Positions 23,701-35,931 of a stretch of DNA of 64,000 bases are shown in pieces. Location of the stretch: assembly GCA_009617715.1 (NCBI GenBank), contig VTFK01000207.1, positions 682,001-746,000 of the forward strand. The letters run 5' to 3'. The stretch comes from Plectrocnemia conspersa (taxonomy: Eukaryota; Arthropoda; Insecta; Trichoptera; Polycentropodidae). Numbering within the stretch: the first letter of the stretch is position 1; each line of letters starts with the position of its first letter. Below the pieces are notes generated by a model that did no database searches, was not told where the DNA came from, and was given only the letters and a program-made list of their open reading frames with translations. A program made the translations under genes and the position numbers.

Positions 23701-25189
23701 CCCCACGTTTCTGTTCGATATATATGGTTTCTGATTTGATTGGTTTTGCTTAGATGCTAAGTTACCATTAATGTATTATTGTAATACAAATATAATTTAA
23801 TATGATGATTAGTTATTTATCATATACATGATGTTAAATTAATATTATTTCAAGTACATTCGAGGTAAGACAGTGACGATGCGTGTTCGAGTACTTGAAT
23901 TACAAATTAATTGGATCATTATCACTGTAAAATGGTTACGAATTAAATAGCTATGATTAATCATTTATAAATAACAAGGTTACCAACACAACTAAAAAAT
24001 AAAAATTGTAAATTAACCTGTGATTGGTTCATTAAATAAAAAATGCATACATACACGACAACATTGTTAGAGACAACAATGTATAAAAAATAAATAAATT
24101 TACCCTTAATTTTCTCTTCATAATGTATGTAAAATATGTTATGTTTATGGTAAGTTTATTATTGTTTGCTATTTCATATACATTTAAAATTAATCATTAT
24201 ATAGATTTTTTTCAATTTTCATTTACACATCTAGAAAATATTTTGCTACGGATAATACTTTACAATTCGATTTTAAGTACTATTTCGTACAGATTTAATC
24301 TCGTAAACTTAAGATTTCTCAAAGGGTTTATAATTGAGGTTGTATTTATTGCACATGTGTAAGATTTACTGCTAAATTGTTCTGTTTAATTAATTTATAT
24401 TACGATACGAAATAATTTGACTTTTACTTCTCTTTCGACGTTCTATAAACAAAATTACATATATTTGAGCACTTAAGGCCTAGAATTGTTCATTTGGTTT
24501 TACAACACCCGCAGATGGTTATTATTCGGAGTAATTTAATTGTACAAAACGAGAGCGGGCTGTACTTTATCAAGGAAACGTAATAAGTATGCTGTAAACT
24601 GAAACAGAAAATATCCTATGTAGGATTATTTTATAATTTAAAATTCCATTTAAATCTTCTCTAAAATTTTCCCATTTCGTCGACGATTGAAAAAGTTTAA
24701 AAGTTACATTTTTTTAAAAAGCACACGGTGCAATAATACAATGAAGCGTGTAAAGTTTAAAAAAGTTTAATTCGAATACAATTTTTCGCTAAAATTACAA
24801 CTGCTTACTTAATTTTCTCTTATAAATACACAAATATGCAAGAAGCTTAAAAAATATTTTTAAATGCTCGTATGCGAAAATGTATATAAACTTAACGTAA
24901 ATGATTAAGAATTAAATTCCTACCATCAAAACTTAATACGTTTCATCTTTAAATTTTCAAGTTATAATAAAATTCATAAAATCTTACTTTTCATATTGCT
25001 TGAGTGTTTAGATAACTAACTTTTTATTTAAATTGTCGACTTTTCGGTGTATTGAGAGCTGTGACTACCATTCGCCAGATGAGAAAAATACATTTCTCTA
25101 AAACACGTTAAAACTGCTTACCAACATTTCTTAAAACCATAATAAATCTACTTTATGAGTAGCTGTATTTAGCAACGCCACGATACAGT
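23701..25189. other. AT-rich spacer
   Basis: No gene is supported. A donor-like ATG|GTAAGTT occurs near 24150 on the plus strand without an acceptor partner. Confidence 0.5.
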
Positions 25190-26220
25190 TGATCTTAAAA
25201 TAACGCCGAAGGTTTTACCTACTGCTTGCCAGGCTGCATGAAGGGCTTTATATTCACAGTCGTGGGCTGTCATTCACAAAGCTTTCGTCTTTGCCCGGCT
25301 TCCACCCCCACTATTTAATGATTTTACCTGCAGACCAAATTTTATAAATAGCTCATATTGGCGCCATTTCAGACTGCAGCCTTAAGAGCCACATCCACTG
25401 AGCGAGGCGCTTTTTAAAGGGTCAGCCAGGTATATTGATTTGAATATTAATCTAATTTACACTGAGACACAAAATAAGAAGTATGACAAAATCTCTATTA
25501 TGATTTAATACAATATATTAAAAAAGATCTCAAGGTATACAGGATGATAATATAAATTGAAACAAACCTAACATAACTAAATTTGTATCAAACCTTATTT
25601 GGTATGCTGCTTTGGGGTTTGAATTACCGGCACAGCTTATTATCAATCAAAGAGGTCATTCCTACGACTGTTTTGAATAAACAAAAACACATCTCGAAAG
25701 TAAGGACACACACAGTATTTTTACAACAATAGAAAAATAATCCCTAGATGAAACAATTGCGGTAACAATTAAAAATATTTCACACACTACTTTATAGCAC
25801 ACCTGTTCCGTGATATTAAATCACTCATAAGTACCGTGGATGCACGCTAGACAATTTTACTCTGCTCATATTACTGTTGTTATTCTACCCTTTGGTTACC
25901 GATCGTCTGAGTAATCATTTTTTTCTAAGCCGTAAACCCATTTCGTTCGTGTGTTAAATAAGCGATGAGGTAAGCCAGCAAACATCATCATCTGCAATTT
26001 GACAGAGCTGTCTCGAACTAGTACAGAGTCACAGCAGCAGAGATAGTATGGACACAATATACAGCAGATGATCGTGGACTATCATTACGTAAACACATCT
26101 CTTTCACGAAATCACACCCGACAATAATACAACTCGACTTGCTATCAAAGACTGTCTGACTTCCAAAACGTGCCATTTAAACACCACCGCCTGATTGCGG
26201 CATCTACATTTCTTCATATG
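25190..26220. other. GC-richer islands (25190-25430 and 25600-26220)
   Basis: The first contains TTATAAATAG at 25342-25351, a full MEF2-type consensus. In the second, an acceptor-like TTTTTTTCTAAG ends at about 25930 and a donor-like GATGAG|GTAAGC lies at 25969/25970. The ~40-nt interval has stops in all frames, so at most it is a non-coding micro-exon. Confidence 0.35.
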
Positions 26221-26559
26221 TATATTTGGTATTTATTTATTCAAATTAAATTAAAAGCATCGTAACATAACATGTTACTCCAATGCGTTACAATGGTCGA
26301 AAACAATGTTTTTTTAATGTGTTATATGTTAATAAAATAAATTGCCTATATTGGCTGTAAAGTAACACCCCTACGGCATCAAAACCTGAAACTGCTTAAA
26401 ACTTAATTTATGCTAGTTTTATATCAACTCACTATTTTATTATTAAAAAATGAGTTAACCTAATACATTGTTTACTTTTCTTCAGATAAAAATACCTAAA
26501 AATATTTTTAAACATGTATTTTATTTTTCGCACCCACCCTTTATACGCGCTTACATATC
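26221..26559. other. AT-rich spacer
   Basis: Nothing supportable is seen. Confidence 0.5.
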
Positions 26560-26830
26560 AGTGCTTTAATGAGTCTTTAAAACTTGCAAAAGCACTAGTT
26601 AACAACGACCATAAAACTTTTTAAGAGGCCTTCGGACAAGCAAGTCAGAGCTCATTAAAAACAGCGTCGGTGCGCGCCAGTTAGTTTTTCCGATGTTCCG
26701 ACGCTTGTGATATGCCTTTTTTGCAAAAAAATCTCTTTTCTCGGTCGTATCAGGCGGAAAATGTAGCTTGTTAAATATGATTAGGAAAGCACTTTCCTCT
26801 TTCTTCTTAGTCCTTTCCTCTACTCGACCA
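26560..26830. other. GC-richer island with hairpin
   Basis: Contains a perfect 8-bp inverted repeat AGCGTCGG/CCGACGCT (26663-26670 and 26698-26705) around a 27-nt loop. No reading frame of note. Confidence 0.4.
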
Positions 26831-27729
26831 TTGTGATTTATATTCTATGCCCTGTTTGTAGTGTATCAAAAGTTTGTGCGTTAGACTATAAATCTCTAAT
26901 ATACATATTTATTATTAAAAGGATGTAAAAATGCAATTACTGACGTATATCATTTTTATTTAAGTGGCTACTTATTTCATAAATTAATACACTAAATACA
27001 CATAAATTATTAACTACATATTTTAAATTAATGCAAATGTTTAAAAATTTACAAAAAAATATTTAAGAATATAATAAATTAAAAGTGCTATACCAACAAG
27101 CCCTTAAGAGGAATAGAAAAATCAAACTTAAATAATGGTCATACCATAGAATTTCACAAACTGTAAACATGAATCATGGTTGCTTAAACCCATTTACTTA
27201 GCAATATATTTATCTGTGATATGCATCGTCTCGAAATTTTTATTTGTGTTTTTTGTGGCCATTAGGAAGCAAGCACAATGGTTTCGTTTGTAGAGGGCCA
27301 CCAAGAAGACATATAATTTTTTCGTTAGTTCAAAGTTATGTGATAGATACAAGGATTGACACTTGCTCACTTAAAGAGAACTTTATTTCGACACACTCAC
27401 GCATTAATAGTGAGGCACTAAAATCAGTTCCTTGAGAAGTTTGCTACTTCAACAACATCTCTATATCACAAACACTTTTTTTGCTTTGCTTAAATTCTTT
27501 TTTGTCTCTATTTACTCGATACTTTAAATTAAAATAAAGAAAAGATAAACTAGGACTGTAAAAACATAATTCACTAATAAAAAAATATCCATTCAACTAC
27601 ATAGATTAAAAGCTTGAACTACAAAGATTTGCGTAGCTTTCATAATGCAATTTTTGAATATTTTATTTTTTAATGTTGTTCTATGTTAAAAATAGCTCAA
27701 CCTATTTGATTAAGTATTCATACGAAGGA
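26831..27729. other. AT-rich spacer
   Basis: AT-rich with a mild mixed patch at 27240-27440, where a 63-codon frame has no recognisable content. Confidence 0.45.
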
Positions 27730-28160
27730 GAAATCGTAGCATGTATCCCTTTGTCTCGTTTACTTCATTGTTTGGTAATTTTCCTCTAACGTCGCTATGC
27801 AAATAAGCGATGTTTGGTCCCTTTCGCCACCGATTGTTCTATAAGGGTTTTATTCAAATTTAAAATAGGGCTTTTTTGCCGTTCGTTCAGGTCACCGTGC
27901 TTGAACATTCTGCTGGGCCATTAGGGTACAAATGCCTTGCCCGACCGCGGACTGTTCGAGTGCCACCCGAGTCTACGTTTTGCCCAATTAAACATGAAGG
28001 ACGACGAAAATGAGCAAAATCTGTGTTTTACGACCGCAAGGACTTAGATTAATTGAGGCGCAACCCCAAATTTCCGATTATTTTTGATGACCGTCTATAA
28101 CCAAGCAAAAGTTGGAGCTTTGTGCTTGGACGGAGCATGAAAGCGCAGAGCAAAGCTTTC
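27730..28160. other. GC-richer island
   Basis: Mixed composition with TTAATTGAGG and CAATTAA homeodomain-type cores. A pyrimidine-rich run ending TTCGTTCAG (about 27888) is acceptor-like, without a paired donor. Candidate conserved non-coding element. Confidence 0.4.
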
Positions 28161-29593
28161 ATATAAAAAATAGTTCCCAGTTCAACTTTGAATTATACTT
28201 GTCTAAAGAATTGGTTTTGCAGATTATAATTACCAAATCAAGGCAAAGTTCATGTACCCATAATGTCATATTAAGATATTAACTCTAAGATGAAATTTAA
28301 CTATTGAGTATTACAACAATAGCGACATTTTGTGTGCGTAATTTAGCATATATCATATTAGTGACAGTAGCAAAAAAGTTTTATGTTGCAAAGAAGAAAA
28401 GCATATTGGAATAAATTTAATCAGATTTAGTTTATAAATCTGACTCAATATATGGCACTTAAACCAATCTTTAGTACTATAAACTGGAATTTTTTTAATT
28501 GAATTTGTGTTTAGTAGCGATCGTTTGTGACAGTAGCCGCTCGGGGCGCTCGTTATGACTACAATAGGCCAGAAATCGTTTGAGTCAACAATAACGTTAA
28601 GAAGGTGCAAAACGTTCGTGATATTAAAATTAGGACGGTTGCTGTTTAACGTTAACCGGTTTAGGCAATCATCGAAATGGAAAGTTTTATGAAGCGGAAC
28701 GTTTTGCAGTTGAAAATTATACTACTTTGAAACTGTCCTTTTCACAAAATAATGTATTTGCAAATTGCTTTATAAACGAATAATTATGCTATGAATGTGT
28801 GAGGGTTGTATGATTAGTGTCTGGTTAAAAAAAATATTTTATATTTGAAGTTGATGAGAATTGTTGCAAAACAATAACCTCTTTGGCCAAAGAAGCCCGT
28901 TTACAGTTTTAACTAATTTATTATATAGTCGATGACAATTGCATACAGGTGTTTTTCTAAAAATTTTGACACTTTTGATCAATCAATGCAGTTTCTTTTC
29001 ATGATCTTGCTTTCTCAAAACGGTAAAATGTTATTATTTTATTATAAAAAAGGCAATGATTAAATAATATTTTTTTTAATTACTAAAAGCTAAAAACACT
29101 ATTTTTACTTTAAAAAAGTAATATTATTTTAGATTTTCTTAAGAAGATTTCTTAAATTGGTTAGAATAATATTGTTTTGCTTTATAATGTGAGTTTTATT
29201 TCTTATATTTTGATTTTATATTTCGTTATATAAACAATAGATCGGAAAATTAAAATTTTTACTTATAATATAATACACATTCACAATGATAAGGGTAGTT
29301 TTTTTTTCGCATTACTTTACCCTAATTTTTTTTTTAAATTATAAAATAAATTTTATGGATTCTTTAAAAAAAATTATAAAAAAATTACAATGGTCATATT
29401 GATTGTATATACAAACGTATCTTGACTTATAAGGTTAATTTTAGGTTTGTTATAGTAATATTTTAATTTCTTTCTTACCTATGAATATTGACAAAAGATA
29501 TTGTTTATTTGATTCTGATTTCTATATAAATTATAAATGAAACAAATATATTACCTGGCTAAACAATCCGTACCATTTTTGTTTTAATGTTTT
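28161..29593. other. AT-rich spacer
   Basis: A small mixed patch at 28500-28690 repeats the phrase GTGACAGTAGC (28361 and 28526). An 85-codon minus-strand frame (28353-28610) is not recognisable. The rest is low complexity. Confidence 0.45.
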
Positions 29594-29667
29594 CATCAAA
29601 AGTGCGCCGGTCAAAACCGCGTAATCAAAAGAGTTCCCGACAAAAGCACATTGGACAAAAGCGCAAA
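29594..29667 (+). repeat. Left array of five 15-bp units
   Basis: CAAAA cores start at 29597, 29612, 29626, 29641 and 29656. Units are diverged, the last two (GACAAAAGCACATTG, GACAAAAGCGCAAAG) being closest to consensus. Confidence 0.85.
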
Positions 29668-30487
29668 GAAAAAAATAGTCCTAATTTTTTTTAATCGTTT
29701 AATGAAGTCTTACACAAAAAAAATTAACATATGGCTCTAACGTGTTTGGTTAAATTAAAAAAAATTTAAAAATATTTTCAAATAGTACACCTTATTCTGA
29801 TAAATGTAAGTTTAGTATAATTAAATATTTTTAAAATACAAATAATTTTAAAGAATTAAAAATAAAAATTCAGGAACTATGTATACAATATTTTTAGGTC
29901 AATAAATTTGAATGTATGTAATTATGATAAACACATGAATAAATATAAAAAATTCAAATAAAAATATTTAAAAAAAAAAAAAAAATACCTAAATATTATT
30001 AACTTGTGATAATTAAAAATCATAATTATCACAGCACAATAAAAATCTGAAAATTATAAAAAAACTCAGATATTTCAAATCAGAATCAAAACAATATGAA
30101 ATTCTTGTTGTTAGTCGATTTTTGTGAGAAATTTAATGTAAAAGCAGCTTCCAAACAAAAAAGTGACCCAAAATAAATATTATTTGCTATCCTCCACAAG
30201 TAATTAAATATTGTGATTTCTACGGGGATTATTTATGTACTTTATGTAGTATTAAACAGGTGTATCTTTGACCTAAACTTACATTTATAGTATACTATTT
30301 TTAAATTTTGTCTCTTGAATTTTTCAAATAATAATGTTAATATGTTTATATTACTTTTATTTAAAATACTTTAGCCTTATTCTAATATTGTAATTTGAAC
30401 AATATTTTTTTAGTGTTTTAGAAGCAGTATTATTTGCTTAAAAATATTTTTTTTTCATTTTTTCATTAAGATTTTAAAAAATTTTTT

Positions 30488-30562
30488 AATCACTTTTGTC
30501 ATGCACGCTTTTGTTGGTGCGCTCTTTTGACGGCGCAGCTTTGTCCTGCGCGCTTTTGTCGG
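30488..30562 (-). repeat. Right array of five 15-bp units, inverted
   Basis: In reverse complement the units read CCGACAAAAGCGCGC, AGGACAAAGCTGCGC, CGTCAAAAGAGCGCA, CCAACAAAAGCGTGC, ATGACAAAAGTGATT. Confidence 0.85.
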
Positions 30563-31099
30563 GTCGCCACCTCTCCCACTTCCCACTTTCCAATATCATG
30601 TACTCTTGAACTACTGATTTTTATAAATTACTATCCAATTAAATTAAGGTTTAAAGATATTATATGACGTATGTATATTGAGGTTTGAAGAGAGATGTAA
30701 TATTAGGGAAATCTTTAAAAAAAATTTCAAAAAAACCTGATCTGTGTTGATTGTGAATGAGAACAGTGATAACATGCAACCACTCTTTTTTCTCTTTGCC
30801 AAAACGTAACTTTTTGCTACTGTTAATTCATAAAACAAAAAATTATATACAACAAAAATAGCGATGTATTTCTCGTAATGATCCTACACATAGCTGGATT
30901 GCATTTTGACAGCCATTTTCATTTATATTTTTACTAGCCTTATATATTTACACTCCAAATATTCTTTATATATTTTATCTGAGTTATTGGTAAGCATTTG
31001 CTGTATTTGTTACAGGACTTTTACCATTCAATTGGGATTAAGGATAATATATTTTTTTATTTTTGATTTTATTTTTGTTTTTGTTCCAATATTATCGCA
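30563..31099. other. AT-rich spacer
   Basis: Short frames only; nothing supportable. Confidence 0.5.
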
Positions 31100-31440
31100 T
31101 TAGTTGCGGCTGCCATTATAACGCGGGACTGGCCACATTGTCATGCCGAATGAAATATGGCCTCATTCCGGTTGAGATATATCCATTTGACACCGGTCAG
31201 ACCCTAATTAGGGTCCCGATACAAAAACCGAACCACTCACTCGGACCCCGGAATAACCCCTTATCCAGGGGGCCCCGCGGGACCCCGTCCAATTGTCACC
31301 GGGGCACGCACTGGAAAATTACCATCTTGTTTTGCGAACGTGTTTCGTTTTTTTGGTACCTTCTGTTGTTTTTTGAACCCTTTGTTCAGTCCTTAAAACC
31401 AATGATGGGGTATAATACACATGGGATGGTTTAAAAGTTG
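31100..31440. other. GC-rich island
   Basis: Unusually G/C-rich for the window (31190-31320). It has a 16-bp palindrome and a run GGGGGCCCCGCGGGACCCC. A 123-codon frame overlaps it but shows no domain. Confidence 0.4.
31200..31215. repeat. 16-bp palindrome with TAATTA core
   Basis: GACCCTAATTAGGGTC reads the same on both strands and centres on a homeodomain core, so it could be a dimeric homeodomain site. Confidence 0.7.
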
Positions 31441-31979
31441 TAAAATATAACAATTTTTCTTATTAACTTTCACATTAATCTCACTGACTTATTGATCATG
31501 CTTTGTTTTTTTTGGATGCTGTAAGTAAGTTCTGTGTATATTACAAAAAAATGTATATAATTTGCTGTGTCTGACATTGCATTTAAATTAATTAAACTTA
31601 AGCATATACAATCTTCAGTATATTTATAAAAGAACTCAACTTAGTAAAAGTAACAATTAAAGCATTCTATGTATACTATATGGCAATTTTACTTTAAAAT
31701 GGATTTTTATAATAACAATTTTATGTTGATATAAATAAAATAAAAATAGCTAAGGTGCTACACTATAAAGATATATACGTGTATAATTGCCATATATCGT
31801 CGTCGTTCGGCGACAGTGATTAATATTATTATTTAACAAATCAAAGAAAATCATACCGCATTTTACCGAGTATAGCAATTTTAAATTATACGTTTCTAAA
31901 CACCGATTATCAGCAATCTTATAAACCAATCCCTGTCCTCTTATTCTGACCTTATTTTCTTTGCACACGTATCATTCAT
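31441..31979. other. AT-rich spacer
   Basis: A 72-codon minus-strand frame (31750-31968) has no recognisable domain. Nothing else. Confidence 0.5.
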
Positions 31980-32440
31980 CATACTTCACCAGACCGTAAA
32001 CAGGGGGTAATAAAGCCGTTTTACGGTGATTGTTTGCTGGCCATCGTACGTGGCCTGTATTTGGGTTTTTCTAACAGGCACTCAGTAATATGGGCAGCAG
32101 GGTATACCAGCCTTTGATAGATGCCATAACTGTGTGCATTCCGTACGTGGCAGCGTGCTAAATTTTATTAGATAACGTCTAAATATACGCACACGTGTCG
32201 GAAGGGTTAGACGTACGTGTGACGTGCGTACGTATCAAATATGCACAAGCAATATCCTTTGTCGCATTTGTAGATTAGTGCAAACTGGATGCTGAAAGGT
32301 TTATAGCGGAATGGGACACGGCCTGGGAATAGGGACTAATCCCCTTGACAAATAGACATAATCGTCGATGTAATCACATGAATAATTGAAGCCAGTGCAG
32401 GCTATGAAATTATTCATGCTCCGTCATCCCTGTTTGTTTT
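31980..32440. other. GC-richer island, candidate enhancer
   Basis: Mixed composition, dominated by repeated ACGTG motifs. No reading frame of note. Confidence 0.45.
32047..32226. promoter_or_regulatory. Cluster of bHLH-PAS-type ACGTG sites
   Basis: TACGTG at 32047-32052, 32144-32149 and 32214-32219, CACGTG at 32193-32198 and GACGTG at 32221-32226. TACGTG/ACGTG is the core bound by Sim, Trachealess or HIF-type proteins with Tango/ARNT. Occurrence is seen; binding is inferred. Confidence 0.45.
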
Positions 32441-32700
32441 ACATGATCAAATCTATATCAACGAGATGTAAGAGTTGTGCTTTGTTGTAATTTATTACTA
32501 AGCTTAATGAGATGATATTATATTTACACTGCATATTGCTCAAGATTTTTATGTAATTTGACTCATACGGCAAATTAAACGTCATGTCCGATTCCAAACG
32601 TTGCCACCCCCTTGTTGATAAGTTTTAAAGTTCCATGGGCGTTTGTTTCGTAACAAGTCATTTTCTTTATTCCGCTCTGTTTTTTAATTATTTATTACTA
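32441..32700. other. Spacer
   Basis: Mixed AT-rich DNA; nothing supportable. Confidence 0.4.
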
Positions 32701-32767
32701 CAGTGAAATCTCAGTATAGCGAAGCTTCACGGGACATAAGAAAAATTTCGTTTTATTGAAAAAATTT
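32701..32767 (+). repeat. Pogo/Tigger-type terminal repeat, single end
   Basis: Starts CAGTGAAATCTCAGTATAGC immediately after TA (32699-32700) and continues with GGGACATAAG and TTTCGTTTTATTGAA. This matches the usual pogo-like layout of CAGT...TCT..TATA.CGAA, GGGAC, TTTCGTTATATTGA. No partner end or transposase was found downstream, so it is probably a truncated copy. Confidence 0.5.
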
Positions 32768-33949
32768 AAACGCGCGAACTCTATTGATTATATTATTTTT
32801 AATATCCAATTTTTTTCATCCGTACAATAGCATTTTACGAATGTAATTTTTGTTTAAAAATGTAAAAGCTTGTTTTTGAGACCAGTTTAAATTTTTTTTT
32901 AAATGTCTTTAAAGTGGATTTAAACTCCTGTGTCGCGTTCCATTTTGACATTCATGCAACTTCTTTAATTATTACTGTAAATTTTGTTGTATTGATGTTT
33001 ATTTTTAGGTTCTTTTATAAATATCTTATACATAATTGTTCTAAGTCGTCGTTTCCGGAAGCGCTCGTTTTAAATTAAACGCTTTACGTTAAATTTTCTA
33101 CTCTATAAATCGTATCGCTTTCTATGAACGGTCTATAATAATACACGTTAACAAAGGAAATATATTTCATTTAAATTAATAAAAATTAAAATTAAGTTAA
33201 CTCGATTGTATTAAATTCTTTTGTTTCTAATTTACGGCTCTGACTGTCTACCAATAAAAAAATCAGCATTTAAATATAAAACAAAGTATCCAACAGCAAC
33301 CTAACAATCATTTTCATTAATTTTTCTTGTGCGTTGTCCGATTCGACTGAATATAAATATATGGATTGTAAATTAACAAGGTACGTTTTAACTATGAAAA
33401 TTAAATATATAAAAACATAAACGTATACGAATTAAACCATATAAACAATTATAAAACAATCCTTGCAACGAAATCCTAAAATTTTTAATTTTGTCGACAG
33501 GTTCCGAGACCGAATAGTGAGTTCTTTGAAGTGTAATACATGAAAAATATCATTTCTTCTGATGTAACATACATATTCGTTAGATTTGAATGAAGTATTA
33601 GAATTGCTGATAAATCAGGTACGTTTTAAACGTGAACATGTAACATTTATTTAGTACGTACGAGGATTGAATGTTAACGTCGACCAAACCATATAAATGT
33701 TAATAAAACGTATTTTTATCTATTGATAATTGGGGAGTTTATCGCGTGACAATGATTGTATTTTAAGCGAATATTTAACTGAAGAAGTTTAATTAATTAT
33801 TAAAAAGATAATACTTGCTAATAAAACTATTTTAAGCTTAAAAATTTTGGGGGTTCGTTATTCGCACACTTACTAGTTTCGGTACTTCACGACAGTGAGA
33901 GACCGACAGCTAGTTCTTTATTTAATATCCAAAAATTTGAAGATTGTCA
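32768..33949. other. AT-rich spacer
   Basis: May include the body of the truncated pogo-like element. Nothing is recognisable. Confidence 0.4.
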
Positions 33950-34245
33950 ATGGTTTCAACAAATATTTTCATGGCATCAGCCTAAGGAATGTTGTTGATT
34001 GTCTTATCGCTGATTTTTATTCCATTTGTCCACGTGTTTCTTAGAATATGATTTCGAAGTATATATTAAAAAAGGTAGGAGAAAGAACACATCCCTGTCT
34101 GATACCTCTCTGTATTAAAATAATATTGCTTTGATTTTCATCAATGCTTATTACTGCTGATAGATTTCAAAACAGAGTTTCAAGTCTCACATCTCTGTAA
34201 TCTAGTCCGATAAAACTAATGCCTTCTATAATCAAAATGGCTGAT
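33950..34245 (-). pseudogene. Non-LTR reverse transcriptase relic, 3' part
   Basis: Reading leftwards, the translation gives GLDYRDVRLETLF (about 34225-34170), then RGIRQGCVLSP (about 34120-34085), an RT block typical of insect LINEs, FFNIYFEIIF, and KTINNI..ADAM (about 34010-33975), where the catalytic YADD motif has decayed. Stops break the frame. It continues the fragment at 35719-35931 after a ~1.5-kb interruption. Confidence 0.75.
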
Positions 34246-35718
34246 TTTTTTTCTGTATATAAAAAAAACATTAGCTATCTATAAAAATCCGAAAATGGTC
34301 TTTAAACTAATCAGATGGTGAGAGGTAAAAATTAATTATTAGTACCTTTAATTATTAATCGATTATGTGGTTAGTTAAGTGGAAAGTTTTATTTTTTTTT
34401 TTTTTCAAATGAAAAAAATCGAAAGAATAATTTGATAATGCTAACTTTAAGAAATTTGTAATGTGATTTCTTGTAAAACTCAATCCATTGTCATTTTTTA
34501 TTAATTTTAAGATCAAAATTTCTGACTCACGTAAATATGTTGACCCAAATAAAAAATGCTTATCGTTGTAAACATACTTACAAAAATCTTTGCTTAATGC
34601 TGGATCTCCGAGTGACAATGCAAAATTGCATTCATTTAGCACTGATGATCTTTATCTATTTGTTCAAGGAATAAATGATCTCGATTAACAAAAACATGCC
34701 TTGGCTGAACAACTTCACATCTCTCTATAAAATCAAGTCTTTCGTTTTTTTATTTTGCATTGTATTTCAAAAAGTCGCTGTTGAAAAATTTTTTCTCTAA
34801 TCTGTTAAATAATTTTTAAAGCATTATCTACTACTTTTTGTGTTGTCTCTTGTTAGATAATACGTTTGTTAGTTCGTTTTTCTTACATAAGGCAATATAT
34901 CCACTAGCAGGGCTTTAATTGAAACAAGTTTTATTAATGACAACAATATCTTGGTTACGTATTTCTTCAATCTGGTACAAATATCGATACTTCTGGTTCT
35001 TGCTCGCAATAAAAGCGTCATTAACGGTTTTTTTAAATAGGAAAATCTGCAAAGATTATTCTAATAAAAACTTTAAATTATACTATATCACTGATATCCG
35101 TTGATTTAGCCAATTGTAAGGAACATGAAACACATTGTTTAATATGCCATGAGACATTGAACTATATTTTTTCTCACTTTTGTATTTTGAAATTATTGTA
35201 TATGTTGAATGTCTTTTTTCATTTCGCTTTAGTTTTTGATGTTTTTGAGTACGAACTCTACGAATTCAATTAATGTTTTTTTTAATAAATTTTCTTAGAT
35301 AAGTTTGATAGCACGCTATTAAAAAATTAATTGTTCAAGCTTTAGATTGCACTACTGGTCTTGAAAATATTTTTTGTTGAGTAAATATATACATTTTAGT
35401 TGATACAACTATTTTTTCCTTATTTTAATATTAATAAAAAATACTCAGATCAAAATTGAATATGTAACTAATAAATTGGCGCATTAAATTTTAGTTTCTA
35501 TTTCTCATAAAAACTTTACGATTGTGAGAGTTTAAACAACCTACATAATTTAATATAATTTAAAGGTCATTCTAATGATTATTTTGAACAAACGTCTTTT
35601 CAATAAAGCCACAACAATAAAAGAGAGATCATATTACCAAATTATTGTGTTAAAAACTGAAAATATTGCAAATCCATCCCGAGATATTAATCCCCATCAG
35701 TACCCATGAAAAAGTATT
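34246..35718. mobile_element. ~1.5-kb insertion within the RT relic
   Basis: Adjacent RT motifs that normally lie a few residues apart are separated by this block, so it is probably inserted DNA. Its minus strand carries fragmentary frames: RHVFVNRDHLFLEQIDKDHQ (about 34715-34655) and a 95-codon frame at 34355-34642 starting MLNECNFALSLGDPALSKDF. I do not recognise the family. No terminal repeats or target duplication were identified, so the boundaries are approximate. Confidence 0.45.
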
Positions 35719-35931
35719 CTACTTTGTTTCGAAAGAACGCACACTAAACCATAACATAAGATAATCGTATTTTATGCAGTCGAGTGCTTTTTCAAAATTT
35801 ATGAAGCAGGTGTAAACAGGTTTACGAGTTTTGTGACAACTCTGAAGTAGCGTCTTCATGCATAAAAGTGCTCTTCGTGTACTTAGCTTTTTTCTAAATC
35901 CAACTTTTTTAAACTCAACTTTTATTAACAA
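35719..35931 (-). pseudogene. Non-LTR reverse transcriptase relic, 5' part
   Basis: A 70-codon open stretch contains GFRKKLSTRRALLCMKTLL followed by VYTCFINFEKALDCIKYDYL. This corresponds to the GFRKG.GT and CFIDFEKAFDRVKHD blocks, including the first catalytic aspartate region (here N-F-E-K). It ends where the insertion begins. The clade is not assigned. Confidence 0.8.

Larger units (their letters stand above)
29594..30562. mobile_element. ~970-bp element with arrayed inverted ends
   Basis: Each end is an array of five ~15-bp units of the type NNGACAAAAGCGCGC, and the two arrays are in opposite orientation. The GC-rich arrays stand out from the AT-rich interior (29668-30487), which has no coding frame. 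This is the architecture of a non-autonomous DNA element with repetitive terminal inverted repeats. No clear target-site duplication was found and the superfamily is not assigned. Confidence 0.7.

Noticed and set aside
25930..25969. 40-nt micro-exon between TTTCTAAG and GAG|GTAAGC
   Set aside because: All three frames contain stops and the acceptor is weak. Not enough to call.
31063..31434. 123-codon plus-strand frame over the GC-rich island
   Set aside because: No domain. Its beginning is T-rich low complexity and the middle is the palindromic block.
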